From an uncultured Planktomarina sp. (lineage in GTDB: Bacteria > Pseudomonadota > Alphaproteobacteria > Rhodobacterales > Rhodobacteraceae), in contig CAJIZA010000001.1 of NCBI GenBank assembly GCA_905181815.1, positions 310,001 through 374,000 of the forward strand: a DNA stretch of 64,000 nt. The letters are read 5' to 3'. The notes under the pieces are model-generated. The model had not been told where the DNA came from. It did no database searches and worked only from the letters and a program-made list of their open reading frames with translations. Shown here one piece after another: positions 32,021-40,334 of the stretch (its first letter is position 1; every line of letters starts with the position of its first letter). The position numbers were made by a program, and so were the translations under genes.

Positions 32021-32212
32021 TTGGATATTTAGTAGGTTCAAAGGCCTAAAATGACGCTGTTGCGTTTGCCATAGTGGTATATCCTTAAATTTGATTGGGA
32101 AATGACCGTCGTTTCTACTCACAGGGGTTGTCACACGCATGTGGCCTATGTTTCCGTTATTTAGTCCGTCTGCCTACGGAGGCATGACATCTGACCCGAG
32201 GAGGAGGTTAAA

Positions 32213-32515
32213 ATGAAAAGGATTATTGGTTCAATTTTTGTTTGCTTAATTTTGGCTACATCTGCGGTGGCGAACGAAACATTGATATGGCCTCGCACAG
32301 CAAACGAACCCTTTCACCCCAATCCAGAAATACTTTTAGCGCAGGGCAAAATACTTAGTACGCAACTAGATGATAATCGTACTGATAGGTATCTAACTGT
32401 GGTGAAATTTATAGTGGCTTTTGACGATCTGATTTATATGTGCCGTCATATTGATTATCGCAGCGGTGATAACAGCGACATTTACTGTGTAAAATCGAGA
32501 TCGGTTACGAATTAG
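32213..32515 (+). CDS. Small secreted protein, element B copy
   Basis: A 100-residue homologue of 26337 with signal peptide KRIIGSIFVCLILATSAVA and both cysteines kept. It differs at only 4 residues. The upstream 100 bases, including gaccgtcgtt and ggcatgacatctgacccga, are also nearly identical, so its expression signals are conserved. Confidence 0.72.
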   Translation: MKRIIGSIFVCLILATSAVANETLIWPRTANEPFHPNPEILLAQGKILSTQLDDNRTDRYLTVVKFIVAFDDLIYMCRHIDYRSGDNSDIYCVKSRSVTN

Positions 32516-32582
32516 GTTTTTTGGGCTTGGTAGTTCTGCCCAGCATCGCGTCATTACTAACGCTGACATAGATAATCCGAAA

Positions 32583-32738
32583 TTAGAAGCTGTTTTTTTG
32601 CCCACAGTTGGAGCATCTAACTTTCTTCATGACTTCCTTGACCGTTATCTCTTTGCCATAGCGTTCAATCAGTTGCGTCATAGGAACATTAGGTGCGTGA
32701 CCTCACTTACATTCAAATGAGAGATGGTTGTTTGATAT
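32583..32738 (-). pseudogene. Zinc-ribbon protein relic, element B copy
   Basis: Reads NNHLSFECK, stop, GHAPNVPMTQLIERYGKEIT and KEVMKKVRCSNCGQKNSF. The tgc codon of the first CxC is tga. The second CxxC is intact, unlike the copy at 26710. Confidence 0.6.
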
Positions 32739-32744
32739 GCACCT

Positions 32745-32929
32745 GGCCTTTTCTAGATCGTGGCAAAAGTCCATCATGTCTGCCCCGCTGATTTCATCTA
32801 CCGTTTATCAGCATTGCCATCAAAATCGAAAAAGACCTGCATCTTTGCGACACTTTCCTTGCGGTGCAGAGCAGTGGTGTCCCAAATGTAAGCGTAATGC
32901 TTATTAAAAAAGTTTATGATATTTGTTAT
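32745..32929 (-). pseudogene. Integrase 5' remnant in element B
   Basis: The DNA aligns with the first part of the integrase at 28500-28687, for example gatttcatc...cgtttatcagcattg and cactttcctt...ggtgca, and the leader to the att site. The start codon is ATA instead of ATG and the rest of the gene is missing. Confidence 0.8.
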
Positions 32930-32994
32930 TGTCTGTCTCCAACTTGATTGAAGAAGGCAAAGAATCCGTTCGACTAGGTGATTTTTGGAGCGAT

Positions 32995-33064
32995 GAATCC
33001 TGGGTACCCTTGCAGGTACAACGGATTTACAATCCGTCCCGATCGACCACTTTGGAACCTCTCC
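32995..33064 (-). repeat. Right att repeat: mutated tRNA-Ser fragment
   Basis: gaatcctgggtacccttgca and onward matches the tRNA-Ser fragment with several substitutions, including the anticodon loop and the 5' stem, so it is an old non-functional copy, probably the original 5' half. It marks the right end of the accessory region, 90 bases before the next gene. Confidence 0.85.
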
Positions 33065-33153
33065 AAACCATGCAGTTTAGACTGTCGAGATGCCACGAAA
33101 TCAAGAATTTGGAGATTATCCATCGGGGTTACCTGGCAAATTTTCGACGCGGT

Positions 33154-34818
33154 TCAAAGGCCCTCTCGTATCCACGCGGCGGCCTTTTCGGCGATCATCA
33201 AGGTGGGGGCATTGGTATTGCCGCTGGTGATGGTTGGCATGACGCTCGCATCGACTACGCGCAGTCCTTGCACACCTTTGACACGCAGATGCGGATCCAG
33301 AACCGCTGCGGGATCGTCCATCTGGCCCATTTTTACCGTGCCAACCGGGTGGAAAATTGTATTAGCGATATCACCGGCGAGCCGCGCCAATTCTTCGTCG
33401 CTTTGGTGCTGCACCCCCGGCTTTAATTCTTCTGGCGCGTACTCCTGCATCGCTGGTTGAGCCATTATCTGCCTCGCTTGGCGCAGGCTATCGGCCGCAA
33501 CTTGCCGATCTTCGGAGGTACTGAGATAATTGGGCACAATCTTGGGCGGATCTTGGAAATTGGCCGAGCTGATTTGCACCTGGCCTCTGCTGGTTGGGTT
33601 GAGATTGCAAACGCTCACGGTAATGGCGGGAAAGTCATGGAGATCTTCGCCAAAGGCCTCCAGGCTCAAAGGCTGCACATGGTATTCGAGGTTGGCATGG
33701 GGGCGGGCGAGATCCGAGCGGGTGAAAGCGCCCAATTGACTGGGTGACATGCTCATTGGACCCGAGCGGTTGAGCAGATATTCAGCACCGATTTTCAGTC
33801 TGCCAAACAGGCTATTGGCCAGAGTATTTAGTGTCTGTGTACCATTGACTTTGAAAACCGCACGGATTTGTAAATGGTCTTGCAGGTTTTCCCCCACCGG
33901 CGCATCGTGGATCACCTCAATACCCTGGGATCTCAGCAAATCTGCTGGGCCAATACCAGAAAGTTGTAGAATTTGTGGCGAATTGATTGCGCCGGCAGAC
34001 AAGATTACCTCGCGGTTAGCTGTGACGTGGACAGATTGACCCGCGCGAGACAGGCGTAGGCCCGTACATCGCAGCTGGCCATCGTCTCCAGTGCACCAGG
34101 TGAGTTTTTCTGCTTGTGCTTCAGTCCAGATCGTTAAATTTGGCCGTGACTGCGCCGGGCGCAGAAATGCCTTGGAGCTGCTCCAACGCCAACCGGAGCG
34201 TTGATTGACATCGAAATATCCGACACCGGCATTATCACCGGCATTGAAATCATCAATTTTTTTAATTCCGGCCTGCTCGGCGGCATTGGCAAAACTGTCC
34301 AGCACATCCCAGCGCAGGCGTTGTTTTTCTACGCGCCATTCGCCGCCAGAGCCGTGCATATCTGAAAACCGGCTGTTGTTTCCAGTTATCGGATCAGCGC
34401 CTTGATCGAGGCGGTAGTGATTCTCATGGGCTTTGAACGCCGCGAGAGTGTTTCGCCAAGACCAGCTGTCATCGCCGGTCAATTTCGCCCAACCGTCATA
34501 ATCCCGCGCTTGGCCGCGCATATAAATCATGCCGTTGATCGACGAGCAGCCGCCCAAAACCCTGCCGCGTGGATAGCGTTGCACACGATTGTTAAGGCCA
34601 GCATCGGGCTCTGTGTTATACATCCAATCTGTACGCGGATTGCCAATACAATAAAGGTAGCCCACGGGGATGTGAATCCATGGATAGTTGTCTGCTTTGC
34701 CCGCTTCGAGCAATAAGACCCGGCGGTTTGAATCCGCGCTCATTCGGTTAGCCAGCAAGCAGCCGGCTGTACCGCCGCCAATGATGACGTAGTCGAAGGT
34801 TGCGGATGTGTCTGACAT
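33154..34818 (-). CDS. GMC-family FAD oxidoreductase (choline/alcohol dehydrogenase-like)
   Basis: A 554-residue GMC flavoenzyme: YVIIGGGTAGCLLANRMS at the N-terminus, RGRVLGGCSSINGMIYMRGQ (GMC signature 1), SAGAINSPQILQLSGIGP (signature 2), and the C-terminal active-site FHPVGTVKMG with VVDASVMPTITSGNTNAP. The family includes choline dehydrogenase BetA, but no betaine aldehyde dehydrogenase is next to it, so the substrate could be another alcohol. It lies directly outside the island. Confidence 0.9.
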   Translation of the reverse strand: MSDTSATFDYVIIGGGTAGCLLANRMSADSNRRVLLLEAGKADNYPWIHIPVGYLYCIGNPRTDWMYNTEPDAGLNNRVQRYPRGRVLGGCSSINGMIYMRGQARDYDGWAKLTGDDSWSWRNTLAAFKAHENHYRLDQGADPITGNNSRFSDMHGSGGEWRVEKQRLRWDVLDSFANAAEQAGIKKIDDFNAGDNAGVGYFDVNQRSGWRWSSSKAFLRPAQSRPNLTIWTEAQAEKLTWCTGDDGQLRCTGLRLSRAGQSVHVTANREVILSAGAINSPQILQLSGIGPADLLRSQGIEVIHDAPVGENLQDHLQIRAVFKVNGTQTLNTLANSLFGRLKIGAEYLLNRSGPMSMSPSQLGAFTRSDLARPHANLEYHVQPLSLEAFGEDLHDFPAITVSVCNLNPTSRGQVQISSANFQDPPKIVPNYLSTSEDRQVAADSLRQARQIMAQPAMQEYAPEELKPGVQHQSDEELARLAGDIANTIFHPVGTVKMGQMDDPAAVLDPHLRVKGVQGLRVVDASVMPTITSGNTNAPTLMIAEKAAAWIREGL

Positions 34819-35129
34819 GGATTTTAATCCCTGTTGGCTTGGGGGGCGCCTGAGCTGCGCCCATGCGTTGCACCTTCAAGTAATGCGCGGCAGAATGCAA
34901 TTAGTCGTGCAACGCTGCTCGCAGCCCAGGTCGGTATCCGGTGCGGCAACTTGAAATACAACTTTGCAGCCGATTTGCCTCACGACCCATTTAGGTCCTT
35001 GCGAAACTGGTTATTAGTCAAGGCGGGATTATATGCCAAACGCGCGTGTTAGACACCGTGCCTCGGCCCGATCCATGAAAGTGGCATAATGGCCGAGACA
35101 GATTTGACATGAGTAAAATGTAGGTCGTA
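34819..35129. other. Intergenic region without identified features
   Basis: 310 bases between the GMC gene and the tup relic. No ORF, hairpin or repeat is convincing; the GMC promoter must lie here. Confidence 0.5.
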
Positions 35130-35722
35130 ATGGCGGAGGCATTTCTGCTGATATGGTTTCTTGACGCGAAACATATCGACAATACTCTGAGATTTTTAAA
35201 AGTTAATTTGAGCGGATTGGTGATCGCCTCCACTTTAGCTCTGCCTCTGAGCACATGGCTGGCCATTTACCGATTACGCCAACGCCGTTTTGCCATTGCG
35301 ACTTTGAATGCTTTGATGAGCTTGCCGCCTGTGGTGGTGGGGTTGATTGCATGTCTACTTTTGTCGCGCTCTGGTCCGGGGCAGATCGCGACCCAGCAAT
35401 TCTTACCTCAAGGTAAAGGGATGTCGGTGCTGGGATGGGGGCCAATTTAAATAGCGCATCTGCTATGAACACCTATATTTTCGCAGATCGGGCCAGTTGA
35501 TTGAAATTTGGCAATAAAGGCAATATTTTCTTGCTCTTTGCGGATGATCCTGCGCTGTTTAATCAATGTGCTTACCTGCCGGTAAACCCAGAGCGCCCGA
35601 GCATGCCAAAGGGAAGCGGCATGGGCCTTAGAAAATTGGTTAATCTCACCGCACGCCAAAAGGATTATCAACGTTTATGAAATTGATGGTGAAGCGCTGT
35701 TTGTGTTCAATGCCCGTCCTTA
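35130..35722 (+). pseudogene. Relic of a tungstate-type ABC transporter (tupB 5' part, tupA 3' part)
   Basis: The first part (35130-35450) reads a permease N-terminus with LNALMSLPPVVVGLIACLLL and SRSGPG, the characteristic start of TupB-type tungstate permeases, but stops after 106 residues. Further on, in broken frames, LLFADDPALFNQCAYLPVNP and YEIDGEALFVFNARP resemble the end of the TupA binding protein. The cassette is thus internally deleted and dead. The organism may have lost high-affinity tungstate uptake. Confidence 0.7.
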
Positions 35723-35732
35723 GAGTCTTGTG

Positions 35733-36161
35733 ATGCTCTCTTACGGTGCATTGTTCTTATCGGCTCTGATGGCTGCGAGTTTCTTACCTATGCAATCGGA
35801 GGCTGTCTTAATCGGACTTTTGGTCGCGAGACAGGAACCTGTTGCCTCTCTGCTAGTTATCGCCACATTGGGCAATGTTCTGGGCGCCGTGGTAAATTGG
35901 GTTTTGGGACGGGCACTTAGGCGCTTTGAAGGGCGAGCTTGGTTTCCAGCTTCACAAGAGCAAATGCAGCGTGCGCAGAGATGGTATTTGCGCTATGGGC
36001 GATGGTCTTTGCTGGGAAGCTGGCTGCCGATTGTAGGAGATCCTATAACAGTGGTTGCGGGCGCGCTTCGGGAGAGTTTTTGGCCGTTTGTGGCGCTGGT
36101 GACATTAGCAAAGGGCGGGCGCTATATCGTCCTGACGGCGATGACTGTGCCGTGGCTTTGA
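35733..36161 (+). CDS. YqaA/DedA-like small membrane protein
   Basis: A 142-residue membrane protein of the SNARE-associated (DedA/YqaA) type with about four hydrophobic segments and the family pattern ATLGNVLGAVVNWVLGR, GRWSLLGSWLPIVGDPITVVAG. These proteins are tied to membrane lipid and proton homeostasis. It starts at ATG 35733 (a GTG lies one codon earlier). It is followed 14 bases later by a DMT transporter. Confidence 0.8.
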   Translation: MLSYGALFLSALMAASFLPMQSEAVLIGLLVARQEPVASLLVIATLGNVLGAVVNWVLGRALRRFEGRAWFPASQEQMQRAQRWYLRYGRWSLLGSWLPIVGDPITVVAGALRESFWPFVALVTLAKGGRYIVLTAMTVPWL

Positions 36162-36178
36162 CACGATAGGGGTAGGTG

Positions 36179-37087
36179 ATGACGGCAATTTTGCAGACAC
36201 GGGGTTTTGGCCTGATTGCGGCCATGGCCACGGTCACGATTTGGGCAGGATTTATGCTCATCACCCGTTTTGCGGTGCAGAGCGATTTTACCGTAGAAGA
36301 GCTCTTGGTATTGCGGCTCTTACCCGGTGCCATTGTGATGATGCCTTGGATGTGGAAGCTGGGCGTCCTGCCTCCAAAGATGGCCTGGCCCCGCTCGGTA
36401 ATGCTGATGGTCGGCGCTAGTGCTGTTCTTCCCTATGTGGTCTCGAAAGGCCTTGCCTTCGCGCCGGCCTCTGACGGTGGGGCATTAGCGCCGGGAATGT
36501 TGCCATTCTGGGCCGCTTTGGCCGCTTATGCCTTGGCTGGTGAAGTGCCTGGGCCGCGCCGTCGGTTGGGATTGGCGATGATCCTGATGGGGGCGCTGCT
36601 GGTCAGCCTATGGCCCATCCTCAAAGGTGGCAGCGATGGAGCTTGGCGCGGGCATTTGATGTTTCTCAGCGGTTCCGGCCTTTGGGCGATATATTCCGTA
36701 GTGTTTCGCCAAAGTGGTCTGACCCCGATGCACGGTTTGGTCATTGGGCTGTTTTGGGGCACATTAACCGCGGTGCCGGTACTTGTTTTGAGCGGCAATG
36801 TCAGCTTTAATGGAATATCCTGGACGGATCTTTGGGTCATGTTGATTATTCAAAGTTTCATCATTGGTATATTGGCCATGGTCTTATTTAGCTACGCTGT
36901 AAAACTGCTTGGCGCGGCGCAATCCTCTGCCTTTGGAGCTTTGACACCTTTGCTGGCATTGATGGGCGGTGTGGTGTTTTTAGGCGAAACCGTCTCAGTA
37001 CTGAAAATTTTCGGAGTGATCCTGGTGGCGGTGGGAGTGTTTCTTGCGTCCGGAATTTTGCGCAAAACTGGATCGCGGTTGGCGTAA
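36179..37087 (+). CDS. EamA/DMT-family transporter
   Basis: A 302-residue protein with ten predicted hydrophobic helices in two EamA repeats (the second begins MFLSGSGLWAIYSVVFRQSG). Such proteins export metabolites or amino acids; the substrate is not readable. It is close behind the YqaA-like gene, possibly co-transcribed, and convergent with the nucleotidyltransferase. Confidence 0.85.
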   Translation: MTAILQTRGFGLIAAMATVTIWAGFMLITRFAVQSDFTVEELLVLRLLPGAIVMMPWMWKLGVLPPKMAWPRSVMLMVGASAVLPYVVSKGLAFAPASDGGALAPGMLPFWAALAAYALAGEVPGPRRRLGLAMILMGALLVSLWPILKGGSDGAWRGHLMFLSGSGLWAIYSVVFRQSGLTPMHGLVIGLFWGTLTAVPVLVLSGNVSFNGISWTDLWVMLIIQSFIIGILAMVLFSYAVKLLGAAQSSAFGALTPLLALMGGVVFLGETVSVLKIFGVILVAVGVFLASGILRKTGSRLA

Positions 37088-37096
37088 GCGGTGCGC

Positions 37097-37678
37097 CTAT
37101 GCGTGGTTTTTCAGATATGTTTCATAATCTTTCGGAGTATCAATATCATAAGAGCCGCCTTGGTGGGAGCTGGTAAATTCATGCAAGGCTGATTTAAACG
37201 TGTCGATCACCGGTTTTGCCCCAACATCCCCAGATATTTGGGCAAAAGCGGAAAAGGTATCACGGTGAAACAGGGTTGGATGGGCTGGCTGTCCGTTCGG
37301 GCTGAGGGGGCGCCAGATCAAGTGGCCGGAGTGACGATGCCTCTGTTCAAAGAGCTGGGAAAAATCGGCGGGCTCAAGCGACGGCAAATCGGCCAAAACC
37401 ACGCAGAGATGCGTAACCGCCCGGGGCAGATCTGCGACCGCCGCGCGCAGCGTGCCGGATAGACCTTCGGCGCTGTCTGGGTAGCTGATCTTGCGCAGAG
37501 GCAAATCTTTGACGGCTTGCCATCTTGGGTGCGACTCTGGCGGCAAAGCTACCAGAGTTGGCACAGACAGTTCTAAGACACGCTTGACGAGATGGCGCAA
37601 AAGTGGCCGGCCTTGCACGGGCAACATTAGCTTGTCATCTGGCGCCATACGCTGCGAGGCTCCAGCAGCACAGATCAA
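37097..37678 (-). CDS. MobA-like NTP transferase (molybdopterin cytidylyl/guanylyltransferase family)
   Basis: A 193-residue protein with the nucleotidyltransferase start ICAAGASQRMAPDDKLMLPV and VVLADLPSLEPADF, similar to MocA/CoxC-type enzymes that attach CMP to molybdopterin. The gene starts within 33 bases of the upstream FAD oxidoreductase stop; no ATG is in frame, so TTG at 37678 or CTG a few codons earlier must serve. No molybdoenzyme gene is adjacent. Confidence 0.75.
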   Translation of the reverse strand: MICAAGASQRMAPDDKLMLPVQGRPLLRHLVKRVLELSVPTLVALPPESHPRWQAVKDLPLRKISYPDSAEGLSGTLRAAVADLPRAVTHLCVVLADLPSLEPADFSQLFEQRHRHSGHLIWRPLSPNGQPAHPTLFHRDTFSAFAQISGDVGAKPVIDTFKSALHEFTSSHQGGSYDIDTPKDYETYLKNHA

Positions 37679-37710
37679 GATCTGCAGCTCAAACGTTGTG
37701 GCATCAACAG

Positions 37711-40104
37711 TTATAACAACGGCTCCAAAAGACGCTTGGCGGGGCGCAATTGACCAAGGATTTCAATTTCTACACGCAAATCATCCGTCACAGCCGTGCG
37801 TGGCACCAAGGCGAAGGCAATAGACTTTTCTGCGTGATGCGAATAGCCGCCTGAGGTGCAAAATCCCTGTACGGTTCCATTGATAAACACCGGCTCATAG
37901 GCCACGACATCTGCATCACGCGCCTCCACTTCGAAGATCACCAACTGACGCTTTGGCGGGGTGAGACGTTCAGCTTCCGCGGCGCTACGTCCGATGAAAT
38001 CCACATTTTTGTCGAATCTGATGAAACGATCGAGACCGGTCTCAGCGGCAGTATAGTCGGGGGAAAATTCTGAGAGCCAGGAGCCAAAGAACCGATCCAA
38101 GCGCAGAGACATCATGGCGCGCATGCCGAAAGGGGTTATGCCGTGTGGCTTTCCAGCCTTCCAGAGCGTATCCCAGAGCGCCCGTTGTGCCATGGGATCA
38201 CAATAGATTTCAAAGCCGTGATCGCCCGTATAGCTGACCTGTTGCACAAGACAGGCTGTTGAGCCGACCACCAGTTCTATGACATCGAGGAACTTTATAT
38301 CGGCCACATTGGCCGTGGTGCAGGCCTGTAGCACCTCTGCCGCTTGAGCTCCTGCGATTTGAAAGCCTGTGCGTTGATCGGAGATGTTTTGGAGCGATAC
38401 GCCAGGCGCCATATTTTGTTCGAACCAGCGCTGATGATAGGCTTGACTGCCATAGCTGGCGGTGAGTTGAAATAGGCTTTCACTGATACAAGAGACGGTG
38501 AAATCACCGATGAGCTTGCCCTTTGGTGAAAGCATGGGCGTGAGTGAAAGTCGACCGGCCTGCGGAATTCGCCCGGCCATAATCCGGTCGAGCCAGGTCC
38601 GTGCATTGGGGCCACTGACTGAGAATTTTGAGAAATTATGCACTTCATTGATGCCAACGGCGCTCCGAACGGCTTTGACCTCGCGTCTGACCGCATCCCA
38701 AGCGTTGGATCTACGGAAGGAGGGGGTCTCAAAGCCAGGTTCGCCCGTTTTGGCAAAATAATTAGGCACTTCGAGCCCAAATTGCGCACCCCAGACCGCG
38801 CCCATAGTGCTGAAATGGTCATACATTGGGGTGCGGCGCAGGCCGCGGGCGGCGGGCAGCTCTTCATTGGGATAGCTGACCGAGAAACGCCGTTGATAAT
38901 TCTCAATGACCTTGGGCACCGTATAGCCCGGGGTGATCCATGAGCCAAAGCGGGCGCAATCCATGGCGAAAACATCGCGCTCTGGTTCGCCTTCCACCAT
39001 CCATTGCGCCAGCGTCAGGCCAACACCGCCACCTTGGCTAAAGCCAGCCATGACAGCACATGCGGACCAATAATTGCGCATTCCTGGCACTGGCCCCACC
39101 AGAGGGTTGCCATCAGGGGCAAAGGTGAAAGGACCGTGGATAACGGATTTCACCCCGGCCGATTCAAGCGCTGGGAACCGTTTATACGCAAAGGCGATAC
39201 TGTCTTCGATTTTGTCAAAGTCATTGGCCAGGAGCTCATGGCCAAAGTCCCAGGGCGTGCCATTCACTGCCCACGGACGGCAGGTCTGTTCATAAAACCC
39301 GATGCAAAGGCCGCGGCCTTCTTGGCGCAGATAGCTCTCTCCAGCGGGATCCATCACATGGGGATGCTCGCCGCCTACATCGATAATGGCAGCAATTTGC
39401 GGCACATCTTCGGTGACGATATATTGATGCTCCATCGGCAACAGGGGGAAATAGACGCCCGCCATCGCCCCCACCTCACGCGCCCAAAGGCCGGCGGCAT
39501 TTACAATATGCTCCGCATGAACAGCGCCTTTATCTGTCATAAGATCCCACGTGCCATCGGCCCGCTGTGTCGTGGAGAGCACTTTGCAATGGGTCTCAAT
39601 ATGCGCTCCGCCCAATCTGGCAGCCTTGGCATAGGCATGGGTTGTGCCCGATGGGTCGAGATGTCCGTCAAGTGGATCATAAAGCCCGCCGATGATCCCA
39701 TCAATATTGGTCACTGGGGCAATCTTGGCAATCTCTTCAGGGCCGATGATTTCGGTCTCTAGTCCCATGTAGCGGTGCTTGGCGCGCTCTGCGACCAGCA
39801 TATCAAACCGATCTTGATTGTCGGCCAGCGTGACCCCGCCGACGTGATGCAGGCCACAAGACATGCCAGTGATCGCTTCAAGTTCTCTATACAGCTTAAT
39901 GGTGTAGCCCTGTAAAGCAGCCATATTCGTGTCGCCATTGAGCGTGTGAAACCCGCCAGCCGCGTGCCAGGTGGATCCAGAGGTCAGCTCAGAACGTTCG
40001 AGCAACATCACATCCGACCAGCCAAGTTTAGTCAGATGGTAAAGAACCGAACATCCGACAACGCCTCCGCCAATAATTGCGACTCGGGTGGTGGTTTGCA
40101 TCAT
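37711..40104 (-). CDS. FAD-dependent dimethylglycine/sarcosine dehydrogenase-like protein with GcvT domain (paralogue 1)
   Basis: A 797-residue protein: an N-terminal DAO-type FAD domain (VAIIGGGVVGCSVLYHLTKL, then ELTSGSTWHAAGGFHTL where FAD is bound), and a C-terminal aminomethyltransferase (GcvT-like) half from about residue 430, with RTGFQIAGAQAAEVLQAC and YTGDHGFEIYCDP. Such enzymes oxidatively demethylate N-methylated glycines and pass the C1 unit to folate. The divergent paralogue at 40335 shares the architecture. Both may work on glycine betaine or related osmolyte breakdown; the exact substrate is inference. Confidence 0.88.
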   Translation of the reverse strand: MMQTTTRVAIIGGGVVGCSVLYHLTKLGWSDVMLLERSELTSGSTWHAAGGFHTLNGDTNMAALQGYTIKLYRELEAITGMSCGLHHVGGVTLADNQDRFDMLVAERAKHRYMGLETEIIGPEEIAKIAPVTNIDGIIGGLYDPLDGHLDPSGTTHAYAKAARLGGAHIETHCKVLSTTQRADGTWDLMTDKGAVHAEHIVNAAGLWAREVGAMAGVYFPLLPMEHQYIVTEDVPQIAAIIDVGGEHPHVMDPAGESYLRQEGRGLCIGFYEQTCRPWAVNGTPWDFGHELLANDFDKIEDSIAFAYKRFPALESAGVKSVIHGPFTFAPDGNPLVGPVPGMRNYWSACAVMAGFSQGGGVGLTLAQWMVEGEPERDVFAMDCARFGSWITPGYTVPKVIENYQRRFSVSYPNEELPAARGLRRTPMYDHFSTMGAVWGAQFGLEVPNYFAKTGEPGFETPSFRRSNAWDAVRREVKAVRSAVGINEVHNFSKFSVSGPNARTWLDRIMAGRIPQAGRLSLTPMLSPKGKLIGDFTVSCISESLFQLTASYGSQAYHQRWFEQNMAPGVSLQNISDQRTGFQIAGAQAAEVLQACTTANVADIKFLDVIELVVGSTACLVQQVSYTGDHGFEIYCDPMAQRALWDTLWKAGKPHGITPFGMRAMMSLRLDRFFGSWLSEFSPDYTAAETGLDRFIRFDKNVDFIGRSAAEAERLTPPKRQLVIFEVEARDADVVAYEPVFINGTVQGFCTSGGYSHHAEKSIAFALVPRTAVTDDLRVEIEILGQLRPAKRLLEPLL

Positions 40105-40334
40105 AAGTCTCCTGCTGCTGCCGCGTTAAGATTATGGCGAGGATTGGGGCGAAACAATAGCCGTTCCCGACATAAATTGGTCAAAATCCTCGGGGACCAT
40201 CCTACGGATGGCTTTGAAATGTAGCTTAATTGATCAGATGGTTCAAATCAGACATCGGATGTCGCCTTGGGGCAATGGTCATCCCGGGGCATTGCCGATA
40301 ATCTAACTGAGTACATTCTAAGAAAGAGCCGAAA

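Larger units (their letters stand above)
28751..32994. mobile_element. Integrated element B (4.2 kb), eroded relative of element A
   Basis: This is bounded by the tRNA-Ser fragment at 28751 and a mutated one at 32995. It keeps the order noncoding arm, rpsU, Lrp-like gene, membrane peptide, terminator, small ORF, terL 3' remnant, secreted protein, zinc-ribbon relic, integrase 5' remnant. A deletion removed terS, most of terL and the GYD genes. The left half differs from A at many sites, while the secreted-protein part is nearly identical. Confidence 0.8.

Noticed and set aside
32995-33064. A second functional tRNA-Ser
   Set aside because: It lacks the 3' acceptor strand and has changes in the anticodon loop and 5' stem.
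20849-33064. A complete prophage
   Set aside because: Only integrase and terminase genes are phage hallmarks; structural, replication and lysis genes are missing.
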